From Microbacterium hydrocarbonoxydans (lineage in GTDB: Bacteria; Actinomycetota; Actinomycetes; Actinomycetales; Microbacteriaceae), in contig NZ_JAAKXW010000003.1 of NCBI RefSeq assembly GCF_011752045.1, positions 372,001 through 436,000 of the forward strand: a stretch of DNA of 64,000 bases, written 5' to 3'. The notes below the pieces were generated by a model that did no database searches, was not told the origin of the DNA, and saw only the letters and a program-made list of their open reading frames with translations. Below, one piece after another: positions 8,528 to 15,942 of this stretch (position 1 is the stretch's first letter; every line of letters starts with the position of its first letter). The position numbers and the translations under genes are program-made.

Positions 8528-8583
8528 GTTGCGGCGACGGGAACGGCTGTTGTGGCGACGGGAACAGAGGTTGCAGCGACGGC
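8528..8583. repeat. 21-bp tandem repeat (two full and one partial unit)
   Basis: Units start at 8528, 8549 and 8570 and share GTTG(C/T)(G/A)GCGACGG. The third copy diverges after the first 14 bases. It lies between the stop of the small membrane protein and the response-regulator promoter. A DNA-binding role or simple slippage are both possible. Confidence 0.6.
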
Positions 8584-8588
8584 CCGGG

Positions 8589-9137
8589 TCAGCGCCCGGC
8601 CGCGCGGAGCTCGCCGCGCACCGGCCACCGACCGTGCGCCTGGTGGAAGGCGATGTGCGCGAGCAGATCCGGGACGGGATGGACCGCGATGTCGACGGCG
8701 AACCGCTCCCCGGTGACCGACCTCACCTGCAGCATCCGCCGGCCGCGGTGATCGCGGAACCGGTAGTCGGCGATGTCGGCGTACCGGATCGTCCGCTCCG
8801 CCCCGAGCACCGTGCGGTACGACAGCTCATCGGGTCCCGAGGAGACGTACCAGTTGTGGTACATCAGCGCGAACAGCAGACCGCCGGCCACGAGGGCCAC
8901 TCCGCCGATCTGCATCCCCAGGACGTCATCCGCGCGGCTCGTGAACGCCGCGTAGGACATCAGCGCCCCGGCCGCGAACGTCGCCCAGCCGACGATGCCG
9001 ACGATCCTCGGCATCCGGACCCGGTCGGGGTGGCTCTTCGAGCGGTTCGGCCGGCGCCGCGCCCGCCGCGCGACGAGGACCACGAAGAGCAGCGCCGCCG
9101 CGAACAGGACGACCTTCAGCACCAGGGCGGGGATCAC
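8589..9137 (-). CDS. Two-TM membrane protein with PH-like C-terminal domain
   Basis: A 182-residue protein with an N-terminal hydrophobic segment (about 4-24), a second (about 46-66) and a third (about 75-95). A soluble C-terminal part follows with the pattern LSYRTVLGAERTIRYADIADYRF, which resembles bacterial PH (YdbT/YcxB-like) domains. I cannot assign a function. It shares strand with the histidine phosphatase upstream but is 182 bp away, with a palindromic element between them, so it is probably a separate transcript. Confidence 0.6.
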   Translation of the reverse strand: MIPALVLKVVLFAAALLFVVLVARRARRRPNRSKSHPDRVRMPRIVGIVGWATFAAGALMSYAAFTSRADDVLGMQIGGVALVAGGLLFALMYHNWYVSSGPDELSYRTVLGAERTIRYADIADYRFRDHRGRRMLQVRSVTGERFAVDIAVHPVPDLLAHIAFHQAHGRWPVRGELRAAGR

Positions 9138-9185
9138 TCTCCGACGCTACCAGCGCGGGAACCGCCGTCCCGGGGCCAGACAGCG

Positions 9186-9246
9186 GTTCCGGTCGCACTC
9201 TGGCATAGTCCGCGGCGTGAGGACTGTGCCGAAGTGCGACCGGAAC
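9186..9246. repeat. 61-bp palindromic element, copy 2
   Basis: Arms 9186-9210 and 9222-9246 pair with three mismatches. The right arm is nearly identical to that of the element at 5504-5560. It lies downstream of the phosphatase gene and upstream of the membrane-protein gene, both on the minus strand, and probably terminates the phosphatase mRNA. Confidence 0.7.
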
Positions 9247-9319
9247 GAGGGCCGCGGGGCCGCGGGGCCGCGAGGGGCCGTGGACCGCGCGGTCCGCAGC
9301 GCCCGCGCGGTCCACGGGG

Positions 9320-10270
9320 TCAGGGCTGCGGGTAGTAGGTGCGGGCTCCCACGGCGCCGTCGATCGCGAAGACGCCGTCCTGGTAGACGACCTTCGTCAC
9401 GCCGAGGTTCGGCACGCCTGCCGGAGGCATCCCCGGGATGCCTCCGTCGACCGTGCGCATGTCGGGCGCGTTCGTGAAGCACATGATCGACAGGCCGCTG
9501 GAGACCACGAGCACGGTGTCCTGCTTCTTCTTGGCCGCGGCCTCCGCGATGTCCTCGAGGGCCTCGGTCATGCGGGCGTCGGTGTCGGCGCAGTCCTCGG
9601 CGGGCAGGCCCAGCTGCGGAGCATCCGCCACCGCCTTGATCGCGGCCATCATGCCGTACAGGCCGTGCTCGGTGATCGCGATGCCCTGCATGGTCTGCCA
9701 GCCGCCGTTCTGGCCGGTCTCATCGGCGGGCGCGGTGCCCGGAGCGTCGTGGTCGATCGTGTAGCCGAGGTGCTCGACGGCATCCGACCACAGCTCCTTG
9801 TTCTCCTTGCCCTCGTACTGACCGAAGTTCACCTCGCGCAGACGCCAGTCCTGCGTGATGTCGAGCTTCGTCTCACCGGCGCCCTGCAGCATGTAGGTCG
9901 CCGTCTCGAAGTGGCGCTTGCCGTCGGCCGAGTAGGCGACGTCGAAGGAGCCGGCGGCGGCCTCGAGGTTGGCGCCCACGGCGGTGGCCAGCGGACGACC
10001 TTCGTCGACCCGGGCGACCGGGTAGGTGGCGACGTCCTTCGTGCCGACGAGGAGCGGGGAGTCCGCCCAGCCCTGCACGGTGTCGGTGGTGTTCAGGATG
10101 GTGCGGCCGTGGCGGGTCAGGTAGATGACGACCGCCTGGTCGGACTTGCCCTTCTCGGCGCTGACCGCCGCGTCGACGGTCGGCGCGGCGGATGCCGAGT
10201 ACCCGGTCAGCGTCGTGGCCGCGACGAGGGCCGCGGTGACGGCTGCGGTGCGGATCAGATTGCGTTTCAT
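9320..10270 (-). CDS. Secreted histidine phosphatase family protein
   Basis: A 316-residue exported protein. A Sec signal peptide (about 1-29, ending ASA-A) is followed by the phosphohistidine motif LTRHGRT (His54), a middle region YSADGKRHFETA, and a C-terminal SSGLSIMCF. This fits histidine phosphatase branch 1 (phosphoglycerate-mutase-like). The family forms a phosphohistidine intermediate and acts on phosphate esters; the substrate here is unknown. Its promoter carries one copy of the AAAACC-N11 dyad shared with the nearby GH3 genes, which hints at co-regulation with glycan use. Confidence 0.82.
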   Translation of the reverse strand: MKRNLIRTAAVTAALVAATTLTGYSASAAPTVDAAVSAEKGKSDQAVVIYLTRHGRTILNTTDTVQGWADSPLLVGTKDVATYPVARVDEGRPLATAVGANLEAAAGSFDVAYSADGKRHFETATYMLQGAGETKLDITQDWRLREVNFGQYEGKENKELWSDAVEHLGYTIDHDAPGTAPADETGQNGGWQTMQGIAITEHGLYGMMAAIKAVADAPQLGLPAEDCADTDARMTEALEDIAEAAAKKKQDTVLVVSSGLSIMCFTNAPDMRTVDGGIPGMPPAGVPNLGVTKVVYQDGVFAIDGAVGARTYYPQP

Positions 10271-10333
10271 CGTGCTTCTCCTTCTGCAGGCGGCTCGTCA
10301 CTGCTCTGTGACGATTCGGGTACCGCGAGATCA

Positions 10334-10357
10334 AAAACCTGTCATGTTACGGTATTC
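10334..10357 (-). promoter_or_regulatory. 24-bp dyad site A of the GH3-block regulon
   Basis: The plus strand reads AAAACC, 11 bases, GGTATTC. It lies 64-87 bp upstream of the histidine phosphatase start and matches the spacing of five other sites up to 21586. Confidence 0.55.
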
Positions 10358-10399
10358 AGTTGCAAGGGCGGGTCCGGATTGTTTCAGCTCACAGGTCAC

Positions 10400-10438
10400 G
10401 CATGCCCGCCGACCTCTCCCGGAGTGCGGCGGGCATGC
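10400..10438 (-). terminator. Hairpin terminator after the PA14-GH3 gene
   Basis: GCATGCCCGCCG (10400-10411) pairs perfectly with 10427-10438 across a 15-base loop, seven bases past the GH3 stop codon. Confidence 0.7.
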
Positions 10439-10445
10439 GCGGGTC

Positions 10446-13091
10446 TCAGAGCTCGAGCGAGCCGATCAGCCGGATGTCCCGCGAGGACACGCCCACGCGC
10501 ACCTCCGCACGACCGGTCGCCGCCGCCCAGTCGTGCCGATCGACGTCGAAGTACGACACCGCCCGACGGGGGATGGCCACGGTGACCCGAGCGGATGCTC
10601 CCGCCTGGAGCTCCACCTTCGCGAAGCCCGCGAGCTGCTGCGGCGGCATCGGCACCGGGGCCTGCACGTCGCCCGCGTACACCTGCACGACGGCGGACCC
10701 CGCCCTGCCGCCGGCGTTGCGCACGGTGACGGCGGCCGTGCCCGCATCCGCACCGTCGCCCGGCTCGACGACGAGGTCCTCGAACTCCCAGCTCGTGTAC
10801 CCGAGGCCGTGACCGAACGGGTACGCGGGGATCAGCTCGTTCGCGTCGAACCCGCGGTACCCGACGAACACGCCTTCGTCGTAGAAGACCTGCCCGCCGA
10901 CGCCGGGGTAGGTGCGGGTCTGCGCGGCGGGCGTCTGGTCCAGCGACAGCGGCAGTGTGAGCGGCAGCCGCCCTCCGGGCTCCGCGGCGCCGGTCAGCAC
11001 CCGTGCGAGGGCGTCGCCCTGCGCCTGGCCCGGGTACCACGCCTGCAGCAGCGCGGCGGGGTCGCCGCCCCAGCGCGTCACGTCCACCGGGGCGCCGGTC
11101 ATCAGCACGACGACCGTGCGCGGGTTCGCGGCGATCACGGCGCGGATGAGGTCGTCCTGACCCGCCGGGAGGTTGAAACCCGGGCGGTCGTCCGCCTCCG
11201 CCTCGTAGGTCCGCACGACGACGACGGCGACGTCGGATGCCGCGGCCACCTCGGCCGCGTGAGCGACGTCCGGCGCGAACACGCCGGCGGGCGGCACCCA
11301 GCCCAGGCGCAGCTTCGCACCGAGCAGGAAGCCCTGCGAGGGGTGGTTCGCCTGATACTCCAGCCGCAGCCGGTACGCGCGGCCAGCCTGCAGCCGCACG
11401 GTGACCTCGTCGATCGACGGATTGCCGTCGCCGCCGTCACCGCCCCAGCCGTACGGGGTCTCGGCGGCGGGGGCGCCGTCGGCGCCCTCGCCCCCGCTGA
11501 GGTCGATGACCTCGGATCCCGCCACCAGCGGCAGCTCCGCCGCATCCGCGCCGGAGCGGGCGATCACCTGGCCGTCCAGCGCGAAGACGTACTCGCCCAG
11601 GGAGGTCACCGCGAAGCCGTAGTCGCCGGTGACCGGCACGGTCAGGGTGCCGGTGTACCGCACCGACATCTGCCCGTTCAACTCGGTGGGCAGCGGCGTG
11701 AAGCGCGCGGAGGAGGCGTTGAAGCCGGGGAAGTTGTGGAAGCCGAGCAGCAGCTCGATCTGCCCGTCGGTGCGGACGAGGAAGGGGTCGCCCCAGAAGT
11801 CGGTGTTCGTCCAGTACTCGGCCCGAAGGCCCACCTCTCCGTCGGGGGTGTGGAAGAAGCTCGAGCCGATGGCATCCGGTCCTGGCAGCAGGGCACCCGG
11901 GGTGACCGGGTCGCTGCCGTGCACGACGGTCACCTCGACGTCGTCGCCGAGCGCCCGGCGGAGTCCCTCGGCCGGGGACACCCCGCGGGTGCCGCGCACC
12001 TGGGAGCTGCCGCCGCCCTGGGCGCTCGCGGCGTCGGCATCCGGTCCGATCAGCGCCACCGTGCGCACCTCGCCGAGCGGAAGCACGCCGTCGTTGCGCA
12101 GCAGCACCATGGCGCTCTCGGCGATGCGCTGGGCGATCTCGTGGTGGCCGTCCTCGTCGAACTCGGCGACCGACACCGGGTTCTCCAGCTGGCCGAGGCC
12201 GATCAGCGGCCGCAGGATGTTGCGGACCTTCTCGTCGATGACCTCCTCCGGCACCTCGCCGGCCTGCACCGCTGCGAGCAGCTGCGATCCCCAGAAGCCC
12301 TCGTTCGGCTGCTCCTGGTCGAGACCGGCGTTCGCCGCCGGCGCCGTGGAGTGGTTCGCGCCGTAGTCGCTCATGATCCAGCCGCGGAAGCCGAGGTCGT
12401 CGCGGAGGATGTCGCGCAGCAGGGTCGGGTTCTCGCAGGCGTACTCGCCGTTGACCCGGTTGAACGACCCCATCATCGAGGCGACCTCGCCGTCGCGGAT
12501 GAGCGCCTCGAAGGAGGGCAGGTAGATCTCGCGCATCGTGCGCTCGTCGATCACCGCATCGACGCTGGAGCGGTGATCCTCCTGGTTGTTGATCGCGTAG
12601 TGCTTGGCGCACGCCTGCACGCCCTGCGACTGGATGCCGCGCACCACGGCGACGCCGATCCAGGACTGCAGCAGCGGGTCCTCGCCGAAGGACTCGAAGG
12701 TGCGGCCGCCGAGAGGCACGCGGGCGATGTCGACGGCCGGCCCGAGGGACACGTTGTGGTCGGTGGCACGGCACTCGGCGCCGATGACGACGCCGTACTC
12801 GGCCGCGAGTCCCGGGTCCCAGGTCGCGGCCAGCGCGATCGGCGCGGGAAGCTGCGTGGCCCGTCCCTCGTTGACGTCGCCCTTGTTGATGCGGACGCCC
12901 GCGGGCCCGTCGGCCATCTGCAGGTTCGGCAGGTCGAGCCGCTCGTTCCCGCGGGAGAAGAAGCCGAAGTTCCAGTCGAGGTCGCCGGTCACGAAGGCGA
13001 CCTTGTCCTCCACGGTCATCTCGGCGAGGAGGCGCTCGACGCGCTCCTCCGTGGCTGCGGAATCCCAGCTCGCAGGGGACGGCTCAGGCAT
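10446..13091 (-). CDS. GH3 beta-glucosidase with internal PA14 domain
   Basis: An 881-residue glycoside hydrolase family 3 enzyme. The N-terminal barrel has KHYAINNQE near 160 and the nucleophile motif IMSDYGANH (Asp near 242). The C-terminal sandwich is interrupted by a PA14 domain (about 405-560, LRAEYWTN to VYV-like strands), and an Fn3-like domain ends the protein. PA14 insertion is known in GH3 enzymes and shapes specificity for short glucosides. The start at 13091 is preferred over 13106 because GGAG lies nine bases before it. No signal peptide is seen, so the enzyme is cytoplasmic and would act on imported oligosaccharides. Confidence 0.93.
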   Translation of the reverse strand: MPEPSPASWDSAATEERVERLLAEMTVEDKVAFVTGDLDWNFGFFSRGNERLDLPNLQMADGPAGVRINKGDVNEGRATQLPAPIALAATWDPGLAAEYGVVIGAECRATDHNVSLGPAVDIARVPLGGRTFESFGEDPLLQSWIGVAVVRGIQSQGVQACAKHYAINNQEDHRSSVDAVIDERTMREIYLPSFEALIRDGEVASMMGSFNRVNGEYACENPTLLRDILRDDLGFRGWIMSDYGANHSTAPAANAGLDQEQPNEGFWGSQLLAAVQAGEVPEEVIDEKVRNILRPLIGLGQLENPVSVAEFDEDGHHEIAQRIAESAMVLLRNDGVLPLGEVRTVALIGPDADAASAQGGGSSQVRGTRGVSPAEGLRRALGDDVEVTVVHGSDPVTPGALLPGPDAIGSSFFHTPDGEVGLRAEYWTNTDFWGDPFLVRTDGQIELLLGFHNFPGFNASSARFTPLPTELNGQMSVRYTGTLTVPVTGDYGFAVTSLGEYVFALDGQVIARSGADAAELPLVAGSEVIDLSGGEGADGAPAAETPYGWGGDGGDGNPSIDEVTVRLQAGRAYRLRLEYQANHPSQGFLLGAKLRLGWVPPAGVFAPDVAHAAEVAAASDVAVVVVRTYEAEADDRPGFNLPAGQDDLIRAVIAANPRTVVVLMTGAPVDVTRWGGDPAALLQAWYPGQAQGDALARVLTGAAEPGGRLPLTLPLSLDQTPAAQTRTYPGVGGQVFYDEGVFVGYRGFDANELIPAYPFGHGLGYTSWEFEDLVVEPGDGADAGTAAVTVRNAGGRAGSAVVQVYAGDVQAPVPMPPQQLAGFAKVELQAGASARVTVAIPRRAVSYFDVDRHDWAAATGRAEVRVGVSSRDIRLIGSLEL

Positions 13092-13158
13092 GCGGTTACG
13101 CTCCATCGGGTCTGCGGCGCCACGACTGTGTGGGCCGGCTCGATCAGAGTCTGGCGCG

Positions 13159-13182
13159 AAAACCGTAACAGGTCAAGTATTC
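13159..13182 (-). promoter_or_regulatory. 24-bp dyad site B, overlapping the GH3-PA14 promoter
   Basis: The plus strand reads AAAACC, 11 bases, AGTATTC. On the minus strand a TTGACC box lies inside the site and CAGACT follows 17 bases later, so the dyad overlaps a plausible -35. Confidence 0.55.
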
Positions 13183-13184
13183 AG

Positions 13185-13215
13185 CGGATGCCGCGGCGCG
13201 CGCCGACGGCATCCG
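13185..13215 (-). terminator. Hairpin terminator after zwf
   Basis: CGGATGCCG (13185-13193) and CGGCATCCG (13207-13215) form a 9-bp stem with a GC-rich loop that can pair further. It is built from the over-represented GGATGCC word. It lies just past the zwf stop. Confidence 0.6.
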
Positions 13216-13223
13216 CTCTCCGG

Positions 13224-14729
13224 CTACTCCCGCCAGGTGCGCTCGAAGGGGAGCCGCCAGGCGTTCGGGGCCACCAGCTGATGGATGGCGTTCGGCCCCC
13301 AGGTGCCGGGGGCGTACTGCTTCACCGCCGGCGGGTTCTCCAGCAGCGGCGCCGAGCGCTCCCAGAGCGACTCGATGCCCTCTGCCGTGGTGAACAGGGT
13401 GTGGTCGCCGCGCATCGCGTCGAGGATGAGCCGCTCGTACGCCTCGAGCACGTCGCCGGCACGGTCGGTGTCCTCGGTGGAGAACTGCATGGACAGCTTC
13501 TCCAGCCGCATGCCCGGGCCGGGGCGCTTGCCGTAGAACGACAGCGACACCTTGGACTCGTCGGCGAGGTCGAAGGTGAGGTGGTCGGGGCCATCGGCGC
13601 CGATGCCCGAGCCGGCGGGGAACATCGACTTCGGCGCCTCCTTGAACGCGATCGAGATGATCCGCATCCCCTCCGCCATCCGCTTGCCGGTGCGGAGGTA
13701 GAACGGCACGCCCGCCCAGCGCCAGTTGTCGATGCGGGCCCGCAGGGCGATGAAGGTCTCGGTGTCCGAATCGGGGTTCACCCCCGGCTCGGAGCGATAG
13801 CCGGCGTACTGGCCGCGCACCGCGTCCTCCGGGAGGATCGGCTCGAGGGAGCGGAACACCTTGTTCTTCTCCTCCGAGATCGCGCGCGGCTCGAGGGCCG
13901 TCGGCGGCTCCATGGCGACGAAGGCGAGCACCTGCAGCAGGTGCGTGACGACCATGTCCTTGTAGGCCCCTGTGGGCTCGTAGAACGCCGCCCGCGCGTC
14001 GAGCCCGATCGCCTCGGGCACGTCGATCTGGATGTGGTCGATGAAGTTGCGGTTCCAGATCGGCTCGAACAGGCCGTTGGCGAACCGGAAGGCGAGGATG
14101 TTCTGCGCCGCCTCCTTGCCCAGGAAGTGGTCGATCCGGAAGATCTGCTTCTCCTGGAAGGTGCGGTGGATGTCGGCGTTCAGCGCGACCGCCGTCTCGA
14201 GGTCCTCGCCGAACGGCTTCTCCATGATCACCCGCGAGCGCGGCACGAGGCGCGCCTGCTCGATGGTGTCGATCACCGCCACGGCCGCCCGCGGCGGAAC
14301 GCTGAGGTAGTGCAGCCTCCGCACGCCCTTGCCGAGCTCCTCCTCGGCGGCAGCCACCTTGGCCGCAAGCGCCTCCGGCCCCGCCGACGTCGGGACGTAG
14401 GACAGCAGCGGGGCGAACCGCTCCCACTGCTCGTCGGTGAGCTTGCGCGCCCCGACCGCCTCGATGGACTCGCGCGCGAAGGCGCGGAACTCCTCGTCAT
14501 CGAGCTCGTCCAGCGAGGAGCCGACGACCCGGATGCCGGCGGTGAAGCCGGACACCGCGAGGAATCCGATGCCGGAGAGCAGCTTGCGGCGGGCGAGGTC
14601 CCCGGTCGCGCCGAACAGCACGATGACGTGCGGGGCGACCTCCGGGCCGGCATCCTTCCGGCTCTGGGCACTCGGCCCCGGATAGGCGACGGTCTGCGCC
14701 TTCGCGGCGGCATCCGGCTTGGTCCTCAT
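13224..14729 (-). CDS. zwf: Glucose-6-phosphate 1-dehydrogenase
   Basis: A 501-residue enzyme oxidising glucose 6-phosphate to 6-phosphogluconolactone with NAD(P)+. The nucleotide motif GATGDLARRK starts near residue 40 and the active-site RIDHFLGKE lies near 197. A roughly 30-residue N-terminal extension precedes the Rossmann strand. The ATG at 14729 has GGGAGGGG upstream and follows gnd by 16 bp, so gnd-zwf form one operon. The next enzyme in the pathway, 6-phosphogluconolactonase, is not in the window. Confidence 0.96.
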   Translation of the reverse strand: MRTKPDAAAKAQTVAYPGPSAQSRKDAGPEVAPHVIVLFGATGDLARRKLLSGIGFLAVSGFTAGIRVVGSSLDELDDEEFRAFARESIEAVGARKLTDEQWERFAPLLSYVPTSAGPEALAAKVAAAEEELGKGVRRLHYLSVPPRAAVAVIDTIEQARLVPRSRVIMEKPFGEDLETAVALNADIHRTFQEKQIFRIDHFLGKEAAQNILAFRFANGLFEPIWNRNFIDHIQIDVPEAIGLDARAAFYEPTGAYKDMVVTHLLQVLAFVAMEPPTALEPRAISEEKNKVFRSLEPILPEDAVRGQYAGYRSEPGVNPDSDTETFIALRARIDNWRWAGVPFYLRTGKRMAEGMRIISIAFKEAPKSMFPAGSGIGADGPDHLTFDLADESKVSLSFYGKRPGPGMRLEKLSMQFSTEDTDRAGDVLEAYERLILDAMRGDHTLFTTAEGIESLWERSAPLLENPPAVKQYAPGTWGPNAIHQLVAPNAWRLPFERTWRE

Positions 14730-14745
14730 GCGCGTCCCCTCCCGC

Positions 14746-15801
14746 TCAGCCCGCGTCGGACTTGCGTCCGCCGGCCTCGAGCACGTCGCCGGCCGGGCGC
14801 TCCTGGTGCCCGCCGAACTGCATCCGCATCGCCGAGAGCACCTGGTTGGCGAAGTGGTCCTCGTCGCGGGAGGCGAAGCGCTCGAAGAGGGATGCCGCGA
14901 GCACGGGCACCGGCACTCCGATGTCCACCGCCGCCTTGACCGTCCACCGGCCTTCGCCGGAGTCGGAGACCCGGCCGGCGAGCCCGTCCAGCGTCGGATT
15001 CTCGTGCAGGGCCGCCGCGGTGAGGTCGAGCAGCCAGGAGGAGACCACCGATCCGCGCCGCCAGAGCTCGGCCACCTTCGCCGTGTCGATCGGGAACTGG
15101 TAGTACTCGGGCTCTTCGAGCGGGGCGACCTCGGCGGAGTGCTCGGCCTCGCGTACGCCGGCATCCGCGTTCTTCAGGATGTTCAGCCCCTCGGCGAAGG
15201 CGGCCATGATGCCGTACTCGATGCCGTTGTGCACCATCTTCACGAAGTGCCCGGCGCCCGAAGGGCCGCAGTGCAGGAATCCCTGCTCCTCCGGGGAGAG
15301 CTCGCCCGTGCGACCCGGGGTCCGCTCGATCTCGCCGGGGCCGGGGGCGATGGTGCGCAGGATGGGCTCGAGGTGCGCGACCGCGGAGTCGTCGCCGCCG
15401 ACCATCAGGCAGTAGCCGCGCTCGAGGCCGAACACGCCGCCGCTGGTGCCGATGTCGACGAAGTGGATGCCGCGCTCGCGCAGCGCCGCGGCCCGGCGCA
15501 CGTCGTCGCGGTAGTTCGAGTTGCCGCCGTCGATGAGGATGTCGCCCGGCTCGAGCACCTCGGCCACCGCATCCACCACTCCGCCGGTGAGCGAGGCGGG
15601 CACCATCAGCCACACCACGCGCGGCCCGTCGAGCTGGGCCGCGACTTCCGCGTAGCTCGAGGCGCCGATGGCGCCCTCGGCGACGAGCGCCGCCACGGCA
15701 TCCGGGCTGACGTCGTAGACGACGCATTCGTGCCCCGCCCTCATCAGGCGGCGAACGATGTTCCCGCCCATCCTGCCGAGTCCCACCATCGCCAGCCGCA
15801 T
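14746..15801 (-). CDS. gnd: 6-phosphogluconate dehydrogenase, decarboxylating (short GntZ type)
   Basis: A 351-residue enzyme turning 6-phosphogluconate into ribulose 5-phosphate and CO2. The Rossmann motif GLGRMGGNIVRRL is at residues 7-19, the substrate-binding IGTSGGVFGLERGYCLM is in the middle, and GPSGAGHFVKMVHNGIEYG contains the catalytic Lys. The length fits the short NAD-type YqeC/GntZ class rather than the 470-residue E. coli form. GAGGAG precedes the ATG. It leads the gnd-zwf operon and diverges from a GH3 gene; a dyad of the block-wide type lies between them. Confidence 0.95.
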   Translation of the reverse strand: MRLAMVGLGRMGGNIVRRLMRAGHECVVYDVSPDAVAALVAEGAIGASSYAEVAAQLDGPRVVWLMVPASLTGGVVDAVAEVLEPGDILIDGGNSNYRDDVRRAAALRERGIHFVDIGTSGGVFGLERGYCLMVGGDDSAVAHLEPILRTIAPGPGEIERTPGRTGELSPEEQGFLHCGPSGAGHFVKMVHNGIEYGIMAAFAEGLNILKNADAGVREAEHSAEVAPLEEPEYYQFPIDTAKVAELWRRGSVVSSWLLDLTAAALHENPTLDGLAGRVSDSGEGRWTVKAAVDIGVPVPVLAASLFERFASRDEDHFANQVLSAMRMQFGGHQERPAGDVLEAGGRKSDAG

Positions 15802-15819
15802 GTGCGCTCCTCGCCTCGA

Positions 15820-15845
15820 CCTGCCGGCCCGCTCGGGCCGGCAGG
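15820..15845. other. Perfect hairpin in the gnd leader
   Basis: CCTGCCGGCCC pairs with GGGCCGGCAGG around a four-base loop, 19 bp upstream of the gnd start. It could be an attenuator or a barrier to read-through. Confidence 0.5.
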
Positions 15846-15890
15846 CTCATCCTGGCATGGTGCGGCGGATGCCTCAACGGTTCGCATCGC

Positions 15891-15914
15891 GAAAATCGAA
15901 GAGGTTCCGGTTTT
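15891..15914 (+). promoter_or_regulatory. 24-bp dyad site E between gnd and the BglX-type GH3
   Basis: The sequence reads GAAAATC, 11 bases, GGTTTT, with the same spacing as the other sites. It ends 28 bp before the GH3 start and could also act on the divergent gnd-zwf operon. Confidence 0.5.
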
Positions 15915-15942
15915 GGTGGGCGGCTGTGGAAGGATGAGCGGC

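Noticed and set aside
10334-10357. Reading the shared dyads as ECF sigma promoters (GAATA-GGTT)
   Set aside because: The spacing of 13 bp between GAAT-like and GGTT-like boxes is shorter than the usual 16-17 bp, and one copy is symmetric in both directions, which suits an operator better.
10125-14939. A 1604-codon open frame on the plus strand
   Set aside because: It is the antisense of the phosphatase, GH3-PA14 and zwf genes; high GC keeps stops rare. It has Arg/His-rich composition and no domain, while the minus frames have clear families.
14719-15942. Upstream extension of the BglX-type GH3 frame
   Set aside because: It is antisense to gnd. A ribosome site, promoter dyad and the conserved start all lie just before 15943.
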